Assembly: GCA_035943195.1 (NCBI GenBank)
Contig: DASZCK010000315.1
Coordinates: 1-10,349, forward strand
Length of the DNA: 10,349 bases
Direction of reading: 5' to 3'
Source of the DNA: DAIDKA01 sp035943195
GTDB taxonomy: Bacteria; Pseudomonadota; Gammaproteobacteria; Steroidobacterales; Steroidobacteraceae
In this document: in pieces, positions 1 to 5,729 of the stretch
Numbering within the stretch: position 1 is the stretch's first letter
Layout: the number at the start of each line of letters is the position of its first letter
The notes under the pieces: model-generated
What the model saw: only the letters and a program-made list of their open reading frames with translations
Database searches by the model: none
What the model was told of the DNA's origin: nothing
Position numbers and translations under genes: made by a program

Positions 1-1
1 G

Positions 2-46
2 GCGTATTCCTCGCCCATCTGGTATTCGCCGACGCCCGGAACGTGA
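2..46 (+). CDS. 3' end of a probable DUF3604 protein (partial)
   Basis: Only the last 14 codons are inside the window; they read AYSSPIWYSPTPGT and end in TGA at 44-46. A terminal (A)YSSPIWY-type motif is, from memory, typical of DUF3604 proteins, a large PHP-like family of unknown function often found just upstream of a parvulin gene and a HupE/UreJ gene, as here. The stop overlaps the ATG of the next gene (TGATG), so the two are probably translationally coupled. The family call rests on a very short tail plus context; the open frame itself is certain only to the window edge. Confidence 0.55.
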   Translation, partial: AYSSPIWYSPTPGT

Positions 47-936
47 TGCCGATCAGGCGCCTGCTTCGCGATCCACTGCTGCACTTCCTGGCGGTGGGCG
101 GATTACTGTTTGCGGCCTACTACGCACTGGCAGGAAACTCGCGGGCAGCCGCCGATGACAGGACGATCGAAGTCGATCGATCGGGCCTGCTGGCATTCCT
201 GCAATACCAGTCGGCGGCGTTTCAGCCCCAGTACTTCAATGCCCAGTTCGATGCCATGCCGCGGGCGGCGAAGCAGGAACTCATCGACAAATACGTGCAG
301 GAAGAGGCGCTGTACCGCGAGGCCCAGGCCATGGGACTGTCGCAAGGCGACTATGTCATCCGGCGGCGCGTGGTGCAGAAGATCCTGTACCTGCTGGATG
401 ATGCCGCCAGCGAGTCGTTTGCGCCGACGCAAGCGCAGCTTCAGGCCTATTACCTGGCCCACCGGGAGCGTTACGAGGTCATTCCCGCTCTGACCTTCAC
501 GCAGGTGTTCGTCGATGAGGCGATCAGACGGCCGAAAAGCGCGGCGGCGATTGCCGAGGACCTCAAACGGCAGCTCACGGTGAACAAGGCGGGCTTCAAT
601 GATGCGCCGGCCTACGGGGACCGTTTTCCCTACCAGCAGAATTATGTCGGGCGCGACACTGACTTCATCAAGGCACAGTTCGGCCCCCAGTTCGAAGAGT
701 CCATCGTGAAGCTTGAGCCATCCGTGCACACCTGGTACGGGCCGCTCAGATCCCAGTTTGGCTACCATCTGGTACTGGTGACCGCGCATACACCGGCTCA
801 TCTGCCCGCGCTTGCGGACATCACTGTGCAGGTCAGGGACGACCTGCTGCGCGACGCGCTGCAGTCCCAGCGCGACAAAGCCGTGGCCGACCTGGTCGCG
901 CGCTTCAAGGTGAAGCTGAAGGACATCACTCCGTGA
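46..936 (+). CDS. membrane-anchored parvulin-type peptidyl-prolyl cis-trans isomerase (PpiC/SurA-like)
   Basis: Predicted periplasmic prolyl isomerase of 296 residues. Residues 1-11 are basic (MPIRRLLRDPL) and are followed by one hydrophobic segment, about 12-30, that looks like an uncleaved N-terminal anchor. Residues about 60-135 are a charged helical region like the SurA-type N domain that packs on the catalytic unit. The C-terminal half carries parvulin landmarks: the strand LTFTQVFVD and, near residues 225-245, WYGPLRSQFGYHLVLV, the usual closing strand of a rotamase domain. The start at ATG 46 is preferred because it overlaps the upstream stop (TGATG); GTG at 43 would add one residue. 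The stop overlaps the GTG of the HupE-like gene (GTGA), so the three genes form one operon. It probably folds or processes an exported partner, perhaps the neighbouring membrane protein; that role is inference. Isomerase activity is assumed from the family. Confidence 0.85.
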   Translation: MPIRRLLRDPLLHFLAVGGLLFAAYYALAGNSRAAADDRTIEVDRSGLLAFLQYQSAAFQPQYFNAQFDAMPRAAKQELIDKYVQEEALYREAQAMGLSQGDYVIRRRVVQKILYLLDDAASESFAPTQAQLQAYYLAHRERYEVIPALTFTQVFVDEAIRRPKSAAAIAEDLKRQLTVNKAGFNDAPAYGDRFPYQQNYVGRDTDFIKAQFGPQFEESIVKLEPSVHTWYGPLRSQFGYHLVLVTAHTPAHLPALADITVQVRDDLLRDALQSQRDKAVADLVARFKVKLKDITP

Positions 937-1949
937 AAGCCTCAGCCGCAATTCGGCACCTGTGCGTCCTCGCCATCCTGGGATTTGCAGCGCCGCTCGC
1001 CGCGCACGATGCGCGGCCGCTGTCGATCAACATCACCGAACAGGCTGCCACCCTCTATACGGCACGAGTCCGCGTTCCTCCGACGCTGCCCATTGAGAAT
1101 CGGGTGACGGTGCTGTGGCCGGCCGGGTGTCGCGTCATTAATGATGACACCCGCGGGCTTGACACGGACGGAGCGGAAAACGAGGCGGTCCAGTGTCGGG
1201 GAGGACTCGAGGGCAGGACCATCAAGGTGACCTACCGCGTCTACAATCCGGCGTTACCGACGCTATTCCGGCTCAGCCGGATCGACGGCCAGGTCATCAC
1301 ACAGCTGTTACCGCCGGATGTGTTGGCGTGGACGGTGCCACGGACGCCCAGCACGTGGGACGTGGCCGCCGGCTACCTCAAACTCGGCGTCCGGCACATA
1401 TGGACGGGAATCGACCATCTGCTGTTCGTCACCGGGCTGCTCATCCTGGCCCGCACCCGGCGCCGCGTGGTGCTGGCCATCACCGGGTTCACCCTCGCGC
1501 ACTCCATCACGTTGTCGTTGTCGGCGCTGAACCTGGTGGTGCTGCCGGAGCCGCCGGTGGAGGCTGCCATTGCGCTGTCGATCCTGTTTCTGGCCTATGA
1601 GATCGCCCGTCCACACCCGGAGGGTCTGGCCGGACGCTATCCGATTCTGGTCGCCTCCTCATTCGGCCTATTGCATGGATTCGGCTTTGCCGCAGCCTTG
1701 CGCGAAGCCGGCTTGCCGACGCGGGAACTGGCCGTGGGATTGTTCTGCTTCAATTGCGGAGTGGAGATCGGCCAGATCCTCTTCATCGGCGCGTTGCTCA
1801 GTGTCGCCTGTCTGCTGCGGTGGGCGCTAATGGTCAGCGGCATGAACAATCTCGCCACGGTACTGCAGCAGCACGCTCGCGTGATCGGTGGGTATGGGCT
1901 GGGTGTCCCCGCCGCCTTCTGGTTCATTCAGCGGTTGGCTGCCTTCTGA
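933..1949 (+). CDS. HupE/UreJ_2-family membrane protein with an N-terminal periplasmic domain
   Basis: 338 residues. Residues 1-24 are a signal peptide ending in PLAA; the mature protein would begin near HDARPL, a common start for this family. Residues 25-145 form a soluble beta-rich domain with two cysteines, C66 and C88, that could form a disulfide. From about 150 the protein is a multi-span membrane domain with the family's histidine-bearing helices: HIWTGIDHLLF (H155, H162), FTLAHSITLSLSAL (H190), LLHGFGFAAALRE (H248) and FNCGVEIGQ (273-281). HupE and UreJ relatives take up nickel or cobalt, but this subfamily has no proven substrate, so metal transport is only a suggestion. The start is GTG 933, forced by the 4-base overlap with the isomerase stop. 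No terminator is visible after the stop, and the last 41 codons lie opposite the end of the convergent DUF535 gene. Confidence 0.87.
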   Translation: MKASAAIRHLCVLAILGFAAPLAAHDARPLSINITEQAATLYTARVRVPPTLPIENRVTVLWPAGCRVINDDTRGLDTDGAENEAVQCRGGLEGRTIKVTYRVYNPALPTLFRLSRIDGQVITQLLPPDVLAWTVPRTPSTWDVAAGYLKLGVRHIWTGIDHLLFVTGLLILARTRRRVVLAITGFTLAHSITLSLSALNLVVLPEPPVEAAIALSILFLAYEIARPHPEGLAGRYPILVASSFGLLHGFGFAAALREAGLPTRELAVGLFCFNCGVEIGQILFIGALLSVACLLRWALMVSGMNNLATVLQQHARVIGGYGLGVPAAFWFIQRLAAF

Positions 1950-2924
1950 CGGCCTGCAGGGTCGGCTGGTCTGCTGCGGTTTGAGCATGGCGCGAAACGA
2001 CTGCTCGGCGGCCTCTGCGACCTGACGCTTGAACTGCCGCTTGAGGCGCGTCCTGCGCCGGTGCGCGCTGGTGACCTGCGATAGCGGCTTTTGCGTTACC
2101 GGCAATCCAATCAGGTGGAAAGCCCGCGACTCGCTGCCGGCGTAGGTGGCCCAGAAGGCATCGTAGTCGAAGCGCACGTTGCGCTCGGCGTCGACGTTCG
2201 CCGTGAGTTGCTCGTGGTTTCTGACGCCGGCAATTACCTGGACCTCTAAGGCACTCGCGATGCCCTGCACGGCAGACATCAGCAGTGCCGGCGGCGTCAC
2301 GTCCCGGCACGCCTTGGTGGCACGTCGGATGGCCTCGAAGTTGCCGGTCACGCCCTGGACGCGGGCAATCAGCAATGCGTCCGCGGCCCCGCAGTCCACG
2401 AGCCATCCGGGCGTGATGCTGAAGGCCAGATAGTACAGCGGCTGCGAGTCGACCAGGAAGATCAGCTGCAGATCGCCCTCGTGGTGCAGGGCCGGCGCAA
2501 AGGAAATCCGGATGGCGAAATGTGCCGCGCCCAGCTGCTGCTGCCACAGGCACGGCCGGTGCTGCAGCAGGTGCTGGAAAAACGTATCGCCGACGCAGGC
2601 TCCGACACGGGAGTAGTGATGCAACAGGGCCGCGCGGCGGCGGCTCTTGCCAAAGCTGCGCGCCAGGTAGCGGCGATACGGCCGGTACAGGATTTCGGGA
2701 TGGTCCGCGCGCAGGGCGGCGAGGGCCGGCTGATCCAGCAGACGCTTGAGCCGGCGATGGCCGGCGATGGCCGCCAACAGCCGCTCATCGAGATTGCCGG
2801 GGGTGAACAGGATTTCGTAAGCGAGTGGGAATTTGCGCATCAGCTGCTCGCGCAGGGCGCATTTCGCATCCGTGGCGATAAGAATCCACGGTCGCACCAG
2901 GGGCGCGATGCTGGGGAGGGACAT
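1827..2924 (-). CDS. DUF535 (VirK/YbjX family) protein with an extended C-terminal tail
   Basis: 365 residues, no signal peptide or membrane span. The match to DUF535 rests on its order of motifs: a helical N half with LLHHYSRVG (101-109), then the core EGDLQLIFLVDSQPLYYLAFSI (149-170), ARVQG (187-191), the segment TPPALLMSAVQGIA (210-223), and the end FDYDAFWATYAGSES (252-266) with FHLIGLPVTQKPLSQV, followed by a basic RRRTRLKRQFKRQ stretch. VirK and YbjX have been linked to virulence and envelope stress in enterobacteria, but the biochemical role is unknown. The family core ends near residue 312; residues about 315-365 are polar, look unstructured, and residues 326-365 are encoded opposite the end of the HupE gene. 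It lies about 80 bases after DUF1501 on the same strand; no clear Shine-Dalgarno sequence precedes the ATG, so a start further inside, such as the Met in LMRKFPLAYEIL, is possible. Confidence 0.8.
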   Translation of the reverse strand: MSLPSIAPLVRPWILIATDAKCALREQLMRKFPLAYEILFTPGNLDERLLAAIAGHRRLKRLLDQPALAALRADHPEILYRPYRRYLARSFGKSRRRAALLHHYSRVGACVGDTFFQHLLQHRPCLWQQQLGAAHFAIRISFAPALHHEGDLQLIFLVDSQPLYYLAFSITPGWLVDCGAADALLIARVQGVTGNFEAIRRATKACRDVTPPALLMSAVQGIASALEVQVIAGVRNHEQLTANVDAERNVRFDYDAFWATYAGSESRAFHLIGLPVTQKPLSQVTSAHRRRTRLKRQFKRQVAEAAEQSFRAMLKPQQTSRPCRPSEGSQPLNEPEGGGDTQPIPTDHASVLLQYRGEIVHAADH

Positions 2925-2972
2925 GCGGGCAGCATAGGGCCCAGCGCTGGCGCACTGCTGCCGGACGGAACC

Positions 2973-2981
2973 TACAATTCG
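2973..2981 (+). promoter_or_regulatory. isolated TACAATTCG -10-like box
   Basis: TACAATTCG on the + strand resembles the -10 boxes before polA (TATAATTCG at 5704) and cytochrome c4 (TACAATTCG at 9371). It sits in the 80-base gap between the DUF1501 and DUF535 genes, which are both on the - strand, and would drive transcription antisense to DUF1501. No convincing -35 lies 16-18 bases upstream. It may be chance, an antisense promoter, or the remnant of a promoter for a gene no longer there. Confidence 0.25.
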
Positions 2982-3004
2982 ACACTTTTCACCGTGGCCC
3001 GCAG

Positions 3005-4213
3005 CTAGGCGCGAATCAGGTCCCGCAGCGGGCGCACCGTGGAACTGTCCGGAAATACCAGGGCGGTGGCGGCCGGCGCGATGGACAGATGCTCGATCAG
3101 TACGCCCTTGAGCACCGCCCTGATGTCCAGGGTCGGCGCCAGGTCCCGCTGCTGGTAGAGACGCGCGGACGCCAATCCCGGCCAGTCACAGATCACACGT
3201 CCGCCGCGCACCGCGCCGCCCAGCAGAAACGCCGCGGTGGCGGTGCCATGATCACTGCCGCCGGTGCCATTCACCGCCGCCGTGCGACCGAACTCGGTCA
3301 CGGCCAGCACCGCCGTGTGCCGCCAGGTCGGCCCGAGCTGGGTCTTCAGGGTGCGCAGCGCCGAATCCAGCGCCCCGAACCGGTTGCCCAGCTGACCGCG
3401 CGCGCCGCCCTCGTTGGCATGCGTGTCCCAACCGGTGGTATCGAACACCGCCACGCGCGGCCCGGCATCATTGGCGAGGAAGCCAGCCGTTGCCCGGATC
3501 ACCTCCCCGTAGCGATTGACGCCGCCGCCCGCCATCCCCGGCGACTGATCGGCCGCCATCGCATCGGCGCTCTGCGCGGCGCTGAGCCGCTGCCCCAACA
3601 GCGGATCATGCGAGTACAGATCCGCAATGCGCTGCAGGGTATCCTCGTCCAGTTCGGCAAGCTTGGTGGGGGCCCAGGAGGCCACTGCCGCCGGACCGCG
3701 CATCATCAGCGGAACATTTGACCCCAGCGCCACGCCGCGCTCGCCGGTGTGCGCCGCCGGGGCACTCGCCAGCGCGCGATTCAGCCAGCCGGTCTGCGAG
3801 GCGTGTGGCACCAGCACCCCGCTTTCCAGTACGTCCTGGCCGTCGAAATGCGAACGCTCGCGGTATGGGGTGGCCATCGCCTGAAATACCGCCAGCTCAC
3901 CGGCATTGAATGATTCCATGAGGAAGGCGAACTGCGGATGCAGACCGAACAGGTTGTCGAGGCGCAGCGCGCCATCGGCCGTACCGGGCGCCGCAATGGC
4001 GAGGCTGCCGCGCAGGCGCGCGTAGTCCGGATCGCCATAGGGTGGCACGGCCGCCAGGCCATCGACCGCACCGCGCATGATGATGACCACCAGCCGCGCA
4101 TCAGCGCCGCTGCCGGCGAAGCACAGGCGCGTATTCAGTAGTGCGCCGCCCGCGGCCAGCGCCCCCGCCTTGAGGAATCCGCGTCGCTTCATGAGCCTCG
4201 TGTCCATGATCAT
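3005..4213 (-). CDS. DUF1501 protein with Tat signal
   Basis: 402 residues. The N terminus has a twin-arginine signal: RRGFLK at residues 10-15, then a hydrophobic AGALAAGGALL stretch, with likely cleavage near residue 33 (CFA). It should therefore be exported folded to the periplasm. DUF1501 landmarks follow: LVVIIMRGAVDGLAAVPPYGDPDY (41-64), RSHFDGQDVLESG (120-132), VFDTTGWDTHANE (256-268) and VTEFGRTAAVNGTGGSDHGTA (305-325). The Asp, His and Glu residues in these motifs match the metal-site pattern of the alkaline phosphatase/sulfatase superfamily, to which DUF1501 is thought to belong. Substrate and reaction are unknown. The start codon overlaps the stop of the DUF1800 gene (ATGA), so the pair is coupled; these two families are very often adjacent and probably act together. 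Met 3 and Met 8 are alternative starts and would still keep the Tat motif. Confidence 0.92.
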   Translation of the reverse strand: MIMDTRLMKRRGFLKAGALAAGGALLNTRLCFAGSGADARLVVIIMRGAVDGLAAVPPYGDPDYARLRGSLAIAAPGTADGALRLDNLFGLHPQFAFLMESFNAGELAVFQAMATPYRERSHFDGQDVLESGVLVPHASQTGWLNRALASAPAAHTGERGVALGSNVPLMMRGPAAVASWAPTKLAELDEDTLQRIADLYSHDPLLGQRLSAAQSADAMAADQSPGMAGGGVNRYGEVIRATAGFLANDAGPRVAVFDTTGWDTHANEGGARGQLGNRFGALDSALRTLKTQLGPTWRHTAVLAVTEFGRTAAVNGTGGSDHGTATAAFLLGGAVRGGRVICDWPGLASARLYQQRDLAPTLDIRAVLKGVLIEHLSIAPAATALVFPDSSTVRPLRDLIRA

Positions 4214-5631
4214 CTCCGCATGAATTCAGGTGCCGCGAGCAACAGGGTCACCGCCTGGGCGGCGCTGGCCGCGCGCGCGAGCGCCGCGCGCGTCTCGTTG
4301 CCCAGTGTGCTGCCCAGGAGTCGTGGCGCCAGCTGCGCCGCATTCACACTGGCGCCGACGCGCTGGCCGATCTCATCCGCCCAGCGCAGGCGCTGCATCA
4401 GCGCCGAGGCGCCATCCCAGTCGGCGCTGCGGTCAGGCCAGCCCGCCGGCGAGTTCGGCGACCAGACGCGCTGGCCGAGGTTCGCGAACAGCGGCGCTAC
4501 CTGGTACGGCTTGTCGATCGGCAGTTCGAGCGCGCGATAGGCCGAAACCAGGTAGTCATTCGGTGTCTTGAATTTGGCCAGCGGCTGCATCCACGCGGCC
4601 TCTTCGGCTATCAGGGCGCGATACACCGAGGGCAGATCTCCATCACTGGCGCTGAACACCCGGGCCAGGCGTGCGACGGCCTGCGGTGGCGGTTCATCGG
4701 CGATGAAATGCCGCGCCAGTTGCGTCGCGATGTGCTGCGCGGTAGCGGGATTTCGCGCCAGGTCCAGCAGCACCGAGCGGCCCTGAGCCTCGCCCTCCTG
4801 CGTATAGCGCTTGCCCAGGATGCTCTGGGCACCGGGCTCGTGGATATTGGTGCGAAACATGAACTCTCCGGGGGTTCCGCCCTCGGTGATGCCCTGACCC
4901 ATGGCGCCGATCGACCAACCCGTGATCACCTTGGCGAAGGCCGTGACATCCGCCTGGGTGTAGCCGCCATTCACGCCCAGCGTGTGCAGCTCCATGATTT
5001 CGCGTGCCAGATTCTCATTGATACCGAGTGCCCGGCCGGCGCGTTCCTGCGTGCGTCCCGCGACCAGCGAGTCCGGACCCACCGAGCGGAAATTGTCCAG
5101 GTACAGGAGCATCGCCGGATGGCTCTCCACAGCCAGCAGCAGCTGCGCGAAGGAACCCAGCACATTGGGCCGTATCGCCTCGCGCTCATAACTGCCCGCG
5201 ACGCCCAGCACGATGGCCTTGTCCACGGACACCGCGAAATGATTGCTCCAGAACTGCGTGATGCGTTCCAAGAAAGGCCGCTCGGTGACGGCCGCCAGGC
5301 GCAATCTTGCCGTCACTTCGTGCACGTAGGCCGGCCGGTAGATCGCCCCCAGCTTGAACACTGCATTGAGGACCGCCTGCTTCGCCTCAGGGCCGGCCGC
5401 CTGGTTGTCGGCATTGCCGGCCTTGAGCAGGCGGTTCTGCGCCCGCACCTTGTCGAGGGCCCTGATCATGGCCGCACTGCTCTGCAGGTCCGGATCCTGG
5501 ATGAGCGGCGGCGGCCCCTTGAGCTGGGCACCCAGCCAGGCGCGCGGATCCGCGGCACACGCCTCGAGTTCGCCCGGGCGAGCACCGAGCCCGAAACGGT
5601 TGGCGGCAATGGCGGCGGTGGCATCACGCAT
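4210..5631 (-). CDS. DUF1800 protein
   Basis: 473 residues, first gene of the DUF1800-DUF1501 pair. Family landmarks are clear: NRFGLGARPGEL near the N terminus (11-22), ITQFWSNHFAVSVDK (124-138), REAIRPNVLGSFAQLLLAVESHPAML (150-175), GINENLAREIMELHTLGVNGGYTQADV (203-229) with AKVITGWS, HEPGAQSILGK (264-274), AQHIATQLARHFI (298-310) and a final VTLLLAAPEFMRR. The protein is almost all alpha-helical, with no evident signal peptide or membrane span, although its partner carries a Tat signal; whether it is exported alongside the partner is not shown. Function is unknown. The start at 5631 is supported by a strong AAAGGAGG ribosome site 10 bases upstream and by the usual family N terminus. The gene is divergent from polA and shares its 98-base upstream region. 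Confidence 0.92.
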   Translation of the reverse strand: MRDATAAIAANRFGLGARPGELEACAADPRAWLGAQLKGPPPLIQDPDLQSSAAMIRALDKVRAQNRLLKAGNADNQAAGPEAKQAVLNAVFKLGAIYRPAYVHEVTARLRLAAVTERPFLERITQFWSNHFAVSVDKAIVLGVAGSYEREAIRPNVLGSFAQLLLAVESHPAMLLYLDNFRSVGPDSLVAGRTQERAGRALGINENLAREIMELHTLGVNGGYTQADVTAFAKVITGWSIGAMGQGITEGGTPGEFMFRTNIHEPGAQSILGKRYTQEGEAQGRSVLLDLARNPATAQHIATQLARHFIADEPPPQAVARLARVFSASDGDLPSVYRALIAEEAAWMQPLAKFKTPNDYLVSAYRALELPIDKPYQVAPLFANLGQRVWSPNSPAGWPDRSADWDGASALMQRLRWADEIGQRVGASVNAAQLAPRLLGSTLGNETRAALARAASAAQAVTLLLAAPEFMRR

Positions 5632-5641
5632 GCGAGGCGGG

Positions 5642-5649
5642 CCTCCTTT
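5642..5649 (-). promoter_or_regulatory. strong ribosome binding site of the DUF1800 gene
   Basis: On the - strand the sequence reads AAAGGAGG, a near-perfect Shine-Dalgarno match, 10 bases before the ATG at 5631. It fixes the start of the DUF1800 gene. By contrast, the divergent polA gene has no recognisable ribosome site. Confidence 0.75.
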
Positions 5650-5653
5650 GGCA

Positions 5654-5673
5654 GCGCTGTAATCCTACAGCGC
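5654..5673. repeat. perfect 8-bp inverted repeat between DUF1800 and polA
   Basis: GCGCTGTA - ATCC - TACAGCGC is a perfect 8-bp inverted repeat with a 4-base centre. It lies about 30 bases upstream of the polA -10 box and between the DUF1800 ribosome site and that gene's possible promoter. It could be a dimeric repressor site or a hairpin in the DUF1800 leader. No U-run follows on either strand, so it is not an intrinsic terminator. Confidence 0.5.
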
Positions 5674-5699
5674 GGCACGCGACCCGCTCGTTGACAGTG

Positions 5700-5705
5700 A
5701 CTATA
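5700..5705 (-). promoter_or_regulatory. possible -10 box of the DUF1800 operon
   Basis: On the - strand the bases read TATAGT, five of six matches to TATAAT, overlapping the polA -10 box on the other strand. Transcription would start near 5693 and give a leader of about 60 bases that contains the 5654-5673 hairpin and the ribosome site. No good -35 was found, so support is weak. Confidence 0.3.
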
Positions 5706-5709
5706 TAAT
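5704..5709 (+). promoter_or_regulatory. -10 box of polA (TATAAT, followed by TCG)
   Basis: A perfect TATAAT hexamer in a GC-rich background, 20 bases before the first possible polA start. A TTGACA hexamer at 5691-5696 is only 7 bases upstream, too close to be the matching -35; the 16-18 base position holds no good -35. Transcription would begin near 5716, leaving a very short leader before ATG 5730. Confidence 0.5.
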
Positions 5710-5729
5710 TCGCCCCCCGCCATGACTTA

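Noticed and set aside
103..951. 282-codon open frame on the - strand over the isomerase gene
   Set aside because: Its codons mirror the third-position bias of the + strand gene and the product resembles no family; the + strand frame has parvulin motifs and coupled ends.
2941..2950. 10-base palindrome CCAGCGCTGG before the DUF535 gene
   Set aside because: Short, with no T-run and no second copy in the window; expected by chance in such GC-rich DNA.
4268..4292. CG-repeat palindromic stretch near the end of the DUF1800 gene
   Set aside because: It encodes Ala/Arg codons in frame within a conserved gene; the self-complementarity follows from GC-rich codon use.
5691..5696. TTGACA as the -35 box of polA
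   Set aside because: Only seven bases separate it from TATAAT at 5704, and 17 bases downstream of it there is only C-rich sequence, so it cannot form a standard sigma70 pair.
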